From: CAYJBP01 sp964368605
GTDB taxonomy: Bacteria > Bacillota > Dehalobacteriia > UBA4068
Assembly (NCBI GenBank): GCA_964368605.1
Contig: CAYJBP010000012.1
Span: 1-34,411 of the forward strand
DNA: 34,411 bases
Reading direction: 5' to 3'
Shown here: piece by piece, positions 23,852 through 32,474 of the stretch
Numbering within the stretch: position 1 is the first letter of the stretch
Layout: each line of letters starts with the position of its first letter
Translations under genes and position numbers: made by a program
The notes under the pieces: model-generated
Databases searched by the model: none
What the model was told of the DNA's origin: nothing
The model's input: only the letters and a program-made list of their open reading frames with translations

Positions 23852-24315
23852 TGGAAAAAATAACTGAACAAGAATTAATAATCAAGCGCCTAAATGTAGA
23901 CGATGTGCCTGCAATTTTGATAATCGAGCGGCTATCTTTTAGCCTGCCTTGGACAGAAGGCGATTATCGGCGCGAATTAACCGAAAATCAGCTTGCCCAT
24001 TATTATGGCTGCTTTGAGGGCAGTAAGCTGATTGCCTTTGCCGGCTTTTGGCAAATTTTGGACGAAGGCCATATAGCCAATGTGGCAGTGCATCCGCTTA
24101 GCAGGGCAAAGGGAATCGGTAAAGTTTTGATGCAGCATATTATGGCCGCCTCTAAAGCCTTAGGCGGCGAAAGGATGACTTTAGAAGTGCGTGCCACCAA
24201 TACTGTGGCTCAAAAGTTGTATCAAAACCTAGGCTTTAAGGATGTAGGTATTCGCCCTAAATATTATAGTGATAATAATGAAGATGCCGTGATAATGTGG
24301 GGCAACTTAGATTAA
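23851..24315 (+). CDS. rimI: Ribosomal-protein-S18-alanine N-acetyltransferase-like GNAT (RimI)
   Basis: GNAT acetyltransferase of 154 residues. The acetyl-CoA loop is SRAKGIGKVLM (about 83-93), preceded by the beta4 strand IANVAVHP; the C-terminal LEVRATNTVAQKLYQNLGF is typical of RimI. Its place between tsaB and tsaD is the usual Firmicute arrangement. RimI assignment by context is firm, but the true substrate in this organism is untested. Confidence 0.9.
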   Translation: MEKITEQELIIKRLNVDDVPAILIIERLSFSLPWTEGDYRRELTENQLAHYYGCFEGSKLIAFAGFWQILDEGHIANVAVHPLSRAKGIGKVLMQHIMAASKALGGERMTLEVRATNTVAQKLYQNLGFKDVGIRPKYYSDNNEDAVIMWGNLD

Positions 24316-24342
24316 GCCCCGGGCGGTTTAAAGAGGAAGATT

Positions 24343-25347
24343 ATGAGTTTAATTTTAGCAATCGAAAGCAGCTGCGACGAAACATCGGCAGCAATTGTAG
24401 AAGATGGACGCCTGGTAAAGGCTAATATTATTGCTTCGCAAATAGATATTCACCAAGCCTATGGTGGGGTAGTGCCCGAAATTGCCTCGCGCCATCATTT
24501 GCAGGCAATAATGCCTGTTACCAAGCAGGCCTTAAAAGAGGCTAATTGTAGCTTTAGCGATATTTCGGCAATAGCGGTAGCCTATGGCCCTGGTTTGGTA
24601 GGGCCACTTTTGGTGGGTGTTTCTTTTGCCAAAGCCTTAGCTTATGCCTTGGGGCTGCCTTTGATTGCAGTACATCATTGGCAAGGGCATATTGCGGCTA
24701 TTAATCTTAATCATGATTTGGAATACCCTTATTTGGCCTTGGTGGCATCAGGCAGCCATAGTGGGATTATCATGGTTGAAAAGGAGAGTATACGCCTATT
24801 AGGCCAAAGCCAAGATGATGCCGCAGGCGAGGCTTTTGATAAAATTGCCCGTGCCTTGGGGCTTCCTTATCCCGGAGGGCCGCAAATAGAAAAGGCCGCC
24901 CAAGCAGGCGACAAAGATTTTTGCAGTTTTCCCAGAGCCAAAATGGATAATCCCTATGATTTTAGTTTTAGCGGCCTAAAATCGGCGGTATTGAATGATT
25001 TAAATAAAAGGCGTATGCAAGGGCAAAGCATAGATCAAGCCCTAATCAATAATATTGCCGCCGCCGCCCAAGAGGCGATTTGTGATACCTTAAGCGCCAA
25101 AACGGTAGCCGCCGCCCAAGAACAAGGGCTAAAAAACATAGCCTTAGTAGGCGGAGTAGCAGCCAATAGCCGCCTAAGAGCCCTGCTAAAAGAGCGAGCA
25201 TCCGAGCAAGGTTTAAATTGCCTATGGCCGGATAAAATCTTTTGCACCGATAATGCGGCTATGATAGCAGCGGCAGCCTATCCTCAATATCTAAAGCAAA
25301 ACTTTGCCGATTTAAGCCTAAATGCCGAGCCAAGATTGCCTTTTTAA
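24343..25347 (+). CDS. tsaD: tRNA N6-threonylcarbamoyladenosine transferase TsaD
   Basis: Catalytic subunit that transfers threonylcarbamoyl from its AMP adduct to tRNA A37. The 334 residues have the ASKHA fold: IESSCDETS (about 7-15), AYGPGLVGPLLVG, metal ligands in HHWQGH (about 110-115), PYPGGP (about 176-181), FSGLKSA and the C-terminal GGVAANSRLR and CTDNAAMIA with the third metal ligand. GAGGAAG precedes ATG 24343. It closes the trk-tsa run and meets the convergent MFS gene after seven bases, with no room for a terminator between them. Confidence 0.97.
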   Translation: MSLILAIESSCDETSAAIVEDGRLVKANIIASQIDIHQAYGGVVPEIASRHHLQAIMPVTKQALKEANCSFSDISAIAVAYGPGLVGPLLVGVSFAKALAYALGLPLIAVHHWQGHIAAINLNHDLEYPYLALVASGSHSGIIMVEKESIRLLGQSQDDAAGEAFDKIARALGLPYPGGPQIEKAAQAGDKDFCSFPRAKMDNPYDFSFSGLKSAVLNDLNKRRMQGQSIDQALINNIAAAAQEAICDTLSAKTVAAAQEQGLKNIALVGGVAANSRLRALLKERASEQGLNCLWPDKIFCTDNAAMIAAAAYPQYLKQNFADLSLNAEPRLPF

Positions 25348-25354
25348 GCAAAAT

Positions 25355-26590
25355 TTAATCCCGAAAACGCAATAATGGTAAGCTAATTATAAATATTATA
25401 GCCAAAATCAGCATGATCGGGGCTATGCCAAAATTATCGGCAACTAAGCCTAAAATCGGGGCAAAAATCATCAAGAACAAAGATTTTAGCTGCGATGTTG
25501 CACTAATTACCGTAGCTCGCTCCGATTTATCAATATGATTATCAATTTCGTCCACAAAAAGCGGTTTGCGTAAGCAATGCAGAATATATATCAGCAAATA
25601 GAGCAAGCAAAGCAAAAGATAGCTATCAATAAAAAAGAATAAAAGGCCAAATAAAAGCGCCATGCCGCCATGCATCCAAAACAAGCAGCTTATAGAGCTG
25701 CCTTTTTGTTTGAGCAAATGCGCCTTTTTAGAAAAATAAGAGCCGCATAAATTAAGCATAGCATAAATTAAGCCCAAACTAATCTTTAAATTATCATCGG
25801 CACTTAAATTGGCAATCAAAACCAGGCCGCTGCCCACAATAATCAGCTCCAATAAAGGCTGAATTAAATCCTTTATATAGGAAAAACTAGCCTCGGCCAT
25901 GCCTTCTTCGATAACAAGATTACGCAATTTGCTATTTATTCTAAAGCTGCGCGCCAAATTGCCGGCCAGTTCTTTAAATGTAGCATCATGCTTTTTATCG
26001 GCGCAATCCAAATATTTAGGATAGCTCATAATCAAGAGCAAATCCAAAATATAAGGGATAATCGAAAAAAGAAAAATATAGCTATCGGATGGTACCGCCA
26101 AAATTAAAATAATGCCCAAAATGCCGCTAACCGCACTGCCAATTAAGGAATAAGACCTGGTAAGCCCATAGGCAAAGGCTTTTTCGGTCTGCCAATGTTT
26201 AGTGTCTAAATAAGTATAAATCATCGCCTTATGGGTGCCGGAACGAAAGGCCTCGCCCAGGCCAAAAAAAATCATTGCCAAGGCGGCCAAATAAAAATTA
26301 TCGGCGCCAAAAAAGACTAAAAAAGAAATAATATAAAAGCTAAAGCAAAGATAAAGTTCTTTTTTGCGCCCCAAATAATCGGCGATTAGGCCGGAAGGAA
26401 TTTCGAATAAATTAATCACAATTTCCCTAATGGCCATTAAAAGGCCGATTTGAAATAAGTTAAGGCCATTGCCCAGTAAATAAAGCAGCAAATAGGCCTC
26501 GAAAAAACGGAGGTTTTTTAAAAAGCCATAAAGGCAGAATTTTTTAATTTGCCGATCGTTTAGAATTTGTTGCTGCATAAGATTAGCCAT
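25355..26590 (-). CDS. MFS transporter
   Basis: A 411-residue major facilitator with about twelve hydrophobic segments. The loop between segments 2 and 3 reads GLIADYLGRKKEL, matching the MFS motif A (GxxaDrxGRr). GLGEAFRSGTHKAMIYTYLD in segments 4-5 resembles drug- or metabolite-efflux MFS proteins of Firmicutes that have a similar FRSGT-A pattern. The substrate is not known. GGGGGA precedes ATG 26590, and a strong promoter lies upstream. Confidence 0.82.
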   Translation of the reverse strand: MANLMQQQILNDRQIKKFCLYGFLKNLRFFEAYLLLYLLGNGLNLFQIGLLMAIREIVINLFEIPSGLIADYLGRKKELYLCFSFYIISFLVFFGADNFYLAALAMIFFGLGEAFRSGTHKAMIYTYLDTKHWQTEKAFAYGLTRSYSLIGSAVSGILGIILILAVPSDSYIFLFSIIPYILDLLLIMSYPKYLDCADKKHDATFKELAGNLARSFRINSKLRNLVIEEGMAEASFSYIKDLIQPLLELIIVGSGLVLIANLSADDNLKISLGLIYAMLNLCGSYFSKKAHLLKQKGSSISCLFWMHGGMALLFGLLFFFIDSYLLLCLLYLLIYILHCLRKPLFVDEIDNHIDKSERATVISATSQLKSLFLMIFAPILGLVADNFGIAPIMLILAIIFIISLPLLRFRD

Positions 26591-26619
26591 AAATCCCCCA
26601 TCAAAAGTAAGCTAATATA

Positions 26620-26648
26620 AGTATGGCAGCAAATTATTTATTTGTCAA
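26620..26648 (-). promoter_or_regulatory. Promoter of the MFS gene
   Basis: On the minus strand a perfect TTGACA (26643-26648), 17-base spacer and CATACT (26620-26625) with an extended TG element directly upstream of the -10. It lies about 30 bases before the start codon. Confidence 0.65.
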
Positions 26649-26658
26649 ATTAAATTGA

Positions 26659-26687
26659 ATATATGGCAAAGGAAATTAGCCATATAT
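26659..26687. repeat. Perfect 9-bp inverted repeat between MFS and mobB genes
   Basis: ATATATGGC (26659-26667) and GCCATATAT (26679-26687) with an 11-base spacer. It lies upstream of the MFS -35 and 33 bases before the mobB start, so a bound protein could affect both directions. No T-run follows. Confidence 0.45.
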
Positions 26688-26719
26688 AGGGAATTATCCA
26701 AATAAAGGCAGGTGATTTT

Positions 26720-27202
26720 ATGGCTATTATCGGGGTGGCGGCTTTGGCGGCCAATTCCGGCAAAACCCATTTATTATTAAGATTGGTGGCTTATTTTAAT
26801 AAGCAGCAAATTAAGGTGGCTGTTTTAAAGCATGGCCAGCATATTAGCTTAGCCAAAGGCAAGGATAGCAGCCTTTTTGGCGATTTGGATATTCCATCTT
26901 TAATTGTTAGCCCCGAGGGCTATATTTTGCATGCCAAACCGCAGCCGGAATTGCCCTTTAAGCAGGCCTGCAAAATTTTAAACGATACTGCGGATATCGA
27001 CCTATTATTGGTGGAAGGCTATAAAAGAGAACAGCATCCCAAATTGCTAATTGCAAAGCAAACCTTAACTAAGGATCAGTTGTTGGCAAATACGATTGCC
27101 ATAATTTCCGACTATCCGCAAAATTTGGATTTGCCCTGCTTTAAGCCCGATGACACCGCCAAAATTGCCGATTTTATCAATCAATATATAGGTAAAAATT
27201 AA
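26720..27202 (+). CDS. mobB: Molybdopterin-guanine dinucleotide biosynthesis protein B (MobB)
   Basis: GTP-binding adaptor that assists MobA in making the guanylated molybdenum (or tungsten) cofactor. The 160 residues carry a P-loop ending NSGKT (12-16), LKHG..H with GKDS (about 35-49) and VEGYKREQHPKL (about 98-109), the MobB signature. The first P-loop position, normally Gly or Ala, is Leu9. No other molybdenum-cofactor gene is in the window. AGGTGA lies before ATG 26720, and the aminopeptidase gene follows after nine bases. Confidence 0.85.
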   Translation: MAIIGVAALAANSGKTHLLLRLVAYFNKQQIKVAVLKHGQHISLAKGKDSSLFGDLDIPSLIVSPEGYILHAKPQPELPFKQACKILNDTADIDLLLVEGYKREQHPKLLIAKQTLTKDQLLANTIAIISDYPQNLDLPCFKPDDTAKIADFINQYIGKN

Positions 27203-27211
27203 GGAGGATTT

Positions 27212-28321
27212 ATGGATAACAGAATTGAGTTTTTAGCCGATCGTTTAGTTAATTATTCTTGCAAGGTGCAGCCTAAGCAAAGGGTACTGATTGCCGCCCA
27301 AGGGCATGAGGTTTTGCCCTTGGCCAAGCAGGTAATCCGCGAAGTTTATAAGGCCGGGGCCTATCCTTTTGTGGATATTATCGAAAGCCATGTAAACCGC
27401 GAAATTATGCTGGAATGCTCCGAGGAGCAATTAAAGGTAGCAGCCGAGCTGGAATTGCAAAAAATTAAGAGCATGGATGCCTATATTGGCATTAGGGGCA
27501 CGGCCAATGCCTATGAGTTAGCCGATGTACCGCAAGAAAAGCTAAAGTTATACAATAAAATGATGACCGAATTTAGCAATTATCGGGTAGACCATACCAA
27601 TTGGGTTGTTTTGCGCTATCCTAATCCGGCCATGGCGCAAATGGCCGGCATGAGCACCGAAGGTTTTAGCGATTTTTACTATAATGTTTGCAATTTAGAT
27701 TATGGCAAAATGGCCAAAGCCATGGAAAACCTCAAGGCGTTGATGGAAAAAACCGATCGGGTGCATATAGTAGGGCCGGGCACCGATTTAAGCTTTTCGA
27801 TTAAGGGCATGAATATTATCCCTTGTTCCGGCCAGCTAAATATTCCCGATGGCGAAATTTATACGGCCCCGATTATCGATTCGGCCAATGGCACACTTCG
27901 CTATAATATCTCTTCGCCGCATGAGGGCTTTATTTATGATAATATTTGCCTGGAGTTTAAAGATGGCAAAATTATTAATGCCACGGCCAATGATACTGAA
28001 CGAATAAATAAGGTTTTTGATATAGATGAAGGCGCTCGCTTTATTGGCGAATTTGCGCTTGGCGTAAACCCCTATATTACCAAGCCGATGAATGATATTT
28101 TATTTGACGAAAAAATTGCCGGCAGTTTTCATTTTACCCCGGGCAAGGCTTATGATGATGCTTTTAATGGCAATAAGTCGGATTTGCACTGGGATTTGGT
28201 TTGCATACAAACCGAAGAATATGGTGGTGGACAAATCTATTTTGATGATGTACTAGTACGAAATAATGGGCTTTTTGTGCTAGATGAATTATTGGCGCTT
28301 AACCCCGATAATTTAAAGTAG
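27212..28321 (+). CDS. M29-family metallo-aminopeptidase
   Basis: Leucyl-type aminopeptidase of the thermophilic aminopeptidase T/AmpS family, cytosolic, cleaving N-terminal residues of peptides. The 369 residues are slightly short of the usual 370-415. Likely metal ligands are seen in IPDGEIYTAP (Glu), GEFALGVNP (Glu), SFHFTPGKAY (His, Tyr) and SDLHWDLV (His, Asp). AAGGAGG precedes ATG 27212. Its product could work on peptides brought in by the oligopeptide transporter encoded just downstream, although a terminator and a separate promoter lie between them. Confidence 0.92.
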   Translation: MDNRIEFLADRLVNYSCKVQPKQRVLIAAQGHEVLPLAKQVIREVYKAGAYPFVDIIESHVNREIMLECSEEQLKVAAELELQKIKSMDAYIGIRGTANAYELADVPQEKLKLYNKMMTEFSNYRVDHTNWVVLRYPNPAMAQMAGMSTEGFSDFYYNVCNLDYGKMAKAMENLKALMEKTDRVHIVGPGTDLSFSIKGMNIIPCSGQLNIPDGEIYTAPIIDSANGTLRYNISSPHEGFIYDNICLEFKDGKIINATANDTERINKVFDIDEGARFIGEFALGVNPYITKPMNDILFDEKIAGSFHFTPGKAYDDAFNGNKSDLHWDLVCIQTEEYGGGQIYFDDVLVRNNGLFVLDELLALNPDNLK

Positions 28322-28375
28322 CTTTTAACGTGTTAAAGATTATTAAAGCATTGCAATAAATAATTTTTATATATA

Positions 28376-28408
28376 AAGAGCAGCTATCCGCTATGGTTAG
28401 CTGCTTTT
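28376..28408 (+). terminator. Intrinsic terminator after the aminopeptidase gene
   Basis: AGCAGCTA (28379-28386) pairs with TAGCTGCT (28398-28405) around an 11-base loop, with further A-T pairs extending the stem and TTTT at its end. It lies 55 bases past the stop codon. Confidence 0.7.
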
Positions 28409-28457
28409 AACTTGTGTTCATCTTTACAAATTCGAATATGTGTAAGGAGTGGTAATA

Positions 28458-28486
28458 TTGACAAATATCTAAGCATATGTTACAAT
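28458..28486 (+). promoter_or_regulatory. Strong housekeeping promoter of the opp operon
   Basis: Perfect TTGACA (28458-28463), 17-base spacer, TACAAT (28481-28486) with an extended TG element. The predicted start near 28493 leaves an AT-rich leader of about 77 bases before oppD. Confidence 0.82.
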
Positions 28487-28569
28487 GACAAAAAACAGCT
28501 AGCACTTATCAGACAATTTCTATAATTGCTTAGACCATGCATATTTAATAATTATTAAAGGAGTGGCCT

Positions 28570-29586
28570 ATGACAGATACTGCAAGCAATAATCAAACCC
28601 CTTTACTGAATATCGAAAACTTATCGGTGCAATTTCATACTTTAGAGGGGGTACATAAGGCTGTGCGTGGGGTAAATATTCAGGTATATCCCGGCGAATC
28701 TTTAGGCATAGTTGGCGAAAGCGGTAGCGGTAAAAGCGTTACATCTTTGGCCATTATGGGCCTAATCCCCCATCCGCCCGGCAAAATTACTGAGGGCAAA
28801 TTAATCTTTAATGATCAAGATTTGCTCACTTTTAATGATGAGCAGATGCGCCATGTGCGCGGCAATGAAATTGCCATGATTTTTCAAGAGCCGATGACAT
28901 CACTAAACCCAATCCATACCTGCGGTAAGCAGATTATGGAATCTTTGCGTCTGCATAAGGGCATGGATAAAAAGGCCGCCGCAGCCAGGGCTTTAGAGCT
29001 TTTAACCATGGTGGGTATTCCCATTCCCGAGCAAAGGATGAATGAGTATCCGCATCAATTATCGGGCGGTATGCGCCAAAGGGTTATGATTGCCATTGCT
29101 TTGGCATGTCAACCTAAGCTATTAATTGCCGACGAACCCACAACAGCCCTGGATGTTACCATTCAAGCCCAAATTTTGGAATTGATGAAGAATTTAAAGC
29201 ATAAAATTAATTCATCAATCATTATGATTACCCATGATTTAGGCGTTATCGCCGAAATGTGCGAACGGGTAGTAGTAATGTATGCCGGCCAAGTGGTAGA
29301 AGATTGCGCCATCGAAGAGCTATTCGAACATCCTTATCATCCTTATGCCGAGGGCTTATTGCTTTCTATCCCCACTATTGATGATAATAATCAGCGTTTG
29401 TACTCGATTAAAGGATCGGTGCCTAATCCTTTCGAGATGCCTAGCGGTTGCAGTTTTGAGCCTCGTTGCGAATATGCCACCGAGCAATGTAAAACCGAAG
29501 CACCCGAATTAACCGAGGTAGAGCCCAGGCGTTTTTGCCGCTGCTTTGAGTGGCAAAAGCTAAAGCATAAGCGTGATAATCAGTAA
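28570..29586 (+). CDS. oppD: Oligo/dipeptide ABC transporter ATP-binding protein (OppD/DppD type)
   Basis: Cytosolic ATPase, 338 residues. Walker A is GESGSGKS (about 49-56), the Q-loop is FQEPMTSLNP, the signature is LSGGMRQR (about 162-169), Walker B is LLIADEP and the H-loop is ITHD. A C-terminal oligopeptide-transporter extension has two Cys pairs (CSFEPRC, CKTEAP...CRC) typical of OppD/DppD and possibly binding an iron-sulfur cluster. AAAGGAGTGG precedes ATG 28570. Confidence 0.95.
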   Translation: MTDTASNNQTPLLNIENLSVQFHTLEGVHKAVRGVNIQVYPGESLGIVGESGSGKSVTSLAIMGLIPHPPGKITEGKLIFNDQDLLTFNDEQMRHVRGNEIAMIFQEPMTSLNPIHTCGKQIMESLRLHKGMDKKAAAARALELLTMVGIPIPEQRMNEYPHQLSGGMRQRVMIAIALACQPKLLIADEPTTALDVTIQAQILELMKNLKHKINSSIIMITHDLGVIAEMCERVVVMYAGQVVEDCAIEELFEHPYHPYAEGLLLSIPTIDDNNQRLYSIKGSVPNPFEMPSGCSFEPRCEYATEQCKTEAPELTEVEPRRFCRCFEWQKLKHKRDNQ

Positions 29587-29603
29587 TTTAAGGGGGGAAG
29601 ATC

Positions 29604-30629
29604 ATGACAGAGCAAGCCTTAGGTAGTAAATTAATACATAGCCATCCCGATGATAATGTTTTAATGCGGGTGGAAAATGTAAAAAAATATTTCCATTCCG
29701 ATAGCAGCACCTTTACCCAAAAGCGCTATATTAAAGCCGTAGATGATATTAGCTTTGATATTATACGTGGCGAAACCCTAGGCCTGGTGGGCGAAAGCGG
29801 CTGCGGTAAAAGCACCTTAGGCCGTACCATCATATCTTTGCATCAGCCCACATCGGGCAAGGTTATTATGGATGGTCAGGATATTGCCGCTTTAAAACCT
29901 AAAGAGCTAAAAAGCTTTCGTCAAAAAATGCAATTTATTTTCCAAGATCCCAGTGCCTGCTTAAATCCGCGGATTAATGTTAAAAATATTTTGCTGGAGC
30001 CTTTTCGCATCCACAATGTTGGCACTCCTGAAGAACGCCTCCAGGAAATTAAATTTTTGATGGAAAAAGTAGGCTTATCGGAATATCATTTATCCCGCTA
30101 TCCCCATGAAATGAGCGGTGGCCAAAAGCAAAGGGTGGGTGTGGCCAGGGCTTTAGCCCTAAGGCCGGAACTAATTGTTTGCGATGAAGCCGTATCGGCC
30201 TTGGATGTTTCTATTCAAGCGCAGGTATTAAACTTGCTGGAAGATTTGCAAAAAGAATTTGAATTAACCTATTTGTTCATCTCGCATAATTTAAGCGTTA
30301 TCCATCATATCAGCAATCGGGTAGGGGTTATGTATTTGGGCAAAATGGTCGAATTGGGCAATCATGATGATATTTATGATCGCACCATGCATCCTTATTC
30401 CAAGGCTTTAATCTCGGCTATTCCGCATGCCGATTTGAAAAAAAGTGGCGAAAGAATTTTGCTGCAAGGGGATGTGCCCTCGCCGGCCAATCCGCCCAGC
30501 GGCTGCCGCTTCCATACTCGCTGCCCCAGTGTAATGCCTATTTGTAAAGAAAAAGAGCCTGTTTGGCAAAAAGTAAAAGAAGAGCACTACGTGGCTTGCC
30601 ATTTATACGAGCAATCAAATGCCGATTAA
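29604..30629 (+). CDS. oppF: Oligo/dipeptide ABC transporter ATP-binding protein (OppF/DppF type)
   Basis: Second ATPase, 341 residues, which would pair with OppD. It has Walker A GESGCGKS (about 67-74), Q-loop FQDPSACLNP, signature MSGGQKQR, Walker B LIVCDEAVSALD, H-loop ISHN and the C-terminal Cys-containing extension (CRFHTRCP). The H-loop and signature are intact. It starts 17 bases after oppD, behind an AGGGGGG ribosome binding site. Confidence 0.95.
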   Translation: MTEQALGSKLIHSHPDDNVLMRVENVKKYFHSDSSTFTQKRYIKAVDDISFDIIRGETLGLVGESGCGKSTLGRTIISLHQPTSGKVIMDGQDIAALKPKELKSFRQKMQFIFQDPSACLNPRINVKNILLEPFRIHNVGTPEERLQEIKFLMEKVGLSEYHLSRYPHEMSGGQKQRVGVARALALRPELIVCDEAVSALDVSIQAQVLNLLEDLQKEFELTYLFISHNLSVIHHISNRVGVMYLGKMVELGNHDDIYDRTMHPYSKALISAIPHADLKKSGERILLQGDVPSPANPPSGCRFHTRCPSVMPICKEKEPVWQKVKEEHYVACHLYEQSNAD

Positions 30630-30686
30630 ATGCCAATTCACCAAAAATAAATGTGCTAAAAAACAACCTAAGAAGGGGGAAATTTA

Positions 30687-32336
30687 ATGAAAAAGTCTTT
30701 ATTGCTCTTAATGCTCGTGCTCTTAGTTAGTTTAACATTAGTTGCTTGTGGCGGCGGTGGTGAGGAAGCCCCGGCCGAAGATCCGGCAACTAGCGAAGAT
30801 GGGGGCACCGAAACCCCGGCCGAAGCGACAGCAGAAGATAAGCATTTAATTATCGCTGTAGACCCCGATTATGAAAGTTTTGACCCTGCTTTAGCCTATG
30901 AAGTATATGCCCAGTTTATCTTACATGCCGTATACGACAATTTATTCGAATTCCGTGATAATCAAGAGAATTTAGAATTAGCCGCAGCCACCGAATACAA
31001 TGTATCGGAAGATGGCACTATCTACACCTTTAATATGCGTGATGATATGGTATTTTCAAGCGGTAACCCGGTAACCTCTGCCGATTTAAAATGGAGCGTA
31101 GAGCGTGCCATTAACTTGCAAGGCAATGGCGCTTTCTTGGCCGATGGTATCACCGGCATCGAAACCCCGGATGATTATACTATTATCTTTAATCTATCCG
31201 CTCCCGATCCTTCCTTCCCCACCAAGTTATCTTATAATATCTTTAGCATCGTAGATAGCAAAGTAGCGATGGAAAATGGCGCAACCAATGCCGAAGATGC
31301 CGCCAGTGCTGATACCGCCAAAACTTGGTTCGACAATAACTCGGCAGGTTCCGGCCCCTATGTACTAGAAACTTATACCCCCAAAGTAGAAGTAGTTTTA
31401 ACCCGTAATGATAATTACTGGGGCGAGCCTGCTTACTATGACAAGATTACCATCAGCACCATCCCCGATTCCAATACCCAGGTAATGACCTTGCAAGCAG
31501 GCGATATCGATATCGCTATCAATGTAGATCCCGAACAAGCCAAATTATTGGCCGAAGATCCCGAATTAACTATTATGGATGCTCAATCTTTAACCGTAAG
31601 CTTCTTGTTGATGAATCGTGATCCCGAAGTGGGCGGCCCTGTTGCCGATCCGATGGTGCAAAAAGCTATCCGTTTGGCCTTAGATTATGAAGGCATTCAG
31701 CTTTTAGCAGGCCCGGGCATGATTACCCCGCAAGCTCCGTTCCCGATTGGCTTATTCGGTTCTTTACCGGCCTTAGATGTAAGCGGTTATCGTAACTTAG
31801 ACGAAGCCAAGCAATTATTGGCCGATGCCGGTTATCCCGATGGCTTTGATGCCGAATTATTTGTACCTACCACTATTGCCGCCGGTGTTGATTTAGCTAT
31901 TATGGCTCAAAAAATCCAAGCCGACTTAGCAGAAGTAGGCATCAATGTAACCTTAGTACCCGAAGATATTACCGTATCTTTAGAAACATATCGTACCGGC
32001 CAACAGCAATTAGGCCTATGGTACTGGAACCCGGATTATCCGGATAATAATAGCCAATTGGCATTCTTGCCCGGCGACAAAGTTGGCCTAAGAGCAAACT
32101 GGACTGCCGACATGTATCCTGAATTGGCCGAATTAAATGCCCAAGCTGCAACCGAAAGTGATCCGGAAGCTCGTGCTGCCCTTTTAGCTCAAATTCAAGA
32201 GTTAATGGCCGAAGATACTGCCTTTGCTATGTTATTGCAACATACCAGCCAATATGCAGTTAAGAGCAATTTAACAGGTGTAGAGTATATCGACCGCTAC
32301 AAATTAGACCTTAAGAATATTGCCCCTATGGAGTAA
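30687..32336 (+). CDS. oppA: Peptide ABC transporter substrate-binding lipoprotein (family 5)
   Basis: Lipid-anchored extracytoplasmic receptor, 549 residues. The lipobox LVAC places Cys at residue 21; a Glu/Ala/Pro/Thr-rich linker (about 22-50) leads to the binding protein fold. The family 5 signature is the region from YNVSEDGTIYTFNMRDDM through TSADLKWSVERA. The codon choice looks different from neighbours, with more ATC, GTA and CGT, as expected for a highly expressed gene. AGGGGGA precedes ATG 30687. A strong hairpin follows the gene, so it may be transcribed above the permease genes. Confidence 0.93.
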   Translation: MKKSLLLLMLVLLVSLTLVACGGGGEEAPAEDPATSEDGGTETPAEATAEDKHLIIAVDPDYESFDPALAYEVYAQFILHAVYDNLFEFRDNQENLELAAATEYNVSEDGTIYTFNMRDDMVFSSGNPVTSADLKWSVERAINLQGNGAFLADGITGIETPDDYTIIFNLSAPDPSFPTKLSYNIFSIVDSKVAMENGATNAEDAASADTAKTWFDNNSAGSGPYVLETYTPKVEVVLTRNDNYWGEPAYYDKITISTIPDSNTQVMTLQAGDIDIAINVDPEQAKLLAEDPELTIMDAQSLTVSFLLMNRDPEVGGPVADPMVQKAIRLALDYEGIQLLAGPGMITPQAPFPIGLFGSLPALDVSGYRNLDEAKQLLADAGYPDGFDAELFVPTTIAAGVDLAIMAQKIQADLAEVGINVTLVPEDITVSLETYRTGQQQLGLWYWNPDYPDNNSQLAFLPGDKVGLRANWTADMYPELAELNAQAATESDPEARAALLAQIQELMAEDTAFAMLLQHTSQYAVKSNLTGVEYIDRYKLDLKNIAPME

Positions 32337-32348
32337 ATATTACAAGTT

Positions 32349-32381
32349 AGGGGAGGGGTGTAAATCCCTCCCCTAGTTTTT
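32349..32381 (+). terminator. Intrinsic terminator between oppA and oppB
   Basis: AGGGGAGGG (32349-32357) pairs with CCCTCCCCT (32366-32374) and is followed by AGTTTTT. This is a GC-rich stem with a T-run. Because oppB follows on the same strand with no obvious promoter, it probably attenuates rather than ends the operon. Confidence 0.78.
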
Positions 32382-32388
32382 AAAACGT

Positions 32389-32450
32389 AAAAGTTTTACT
32401 CAATTATTTTTAAAAAATTGTGGGGTTTTGGGGCAGCGCCCCAAGGTCTA
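32389..32450 (+). repeat. Dispersed intergenic element R, copy 6 (long form)
   Basis: Forward orientation: AAAAGTTTTACT, hairpin CAATTATTTTT/AAAAAATTG (32401-32420), TGGGGT, hairpin TTGGGGC/GCCCCAA (32428-32444), then GGTCTAAAC. Modules are in the same order as copy 4. It sits inside the opp operon, ahead of the oppB ribosome binding site. Confidence 0.72.
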
Positions 32451-32474
32451 AACATTGAAAAGAGGTAAAGCTTT

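Noticed and set aside
28441..28475. AAGGAGTGG followed by TTG and a four-codon frame upstream of oppD
   Set aside because: The supposed ribosome binding site lies upstream of the strong TTGACA/TACAAT promoter and would not be in that transcript; the frame ends at once.
28322..28569. Possible riboswitch or attenuator before the opp operon
   Set aside because: Apart from the aminopeptidase terminator and the promoter, the 77-base leader shows only a weak five-base inverted repeat and no terminator/antiterminator pair.
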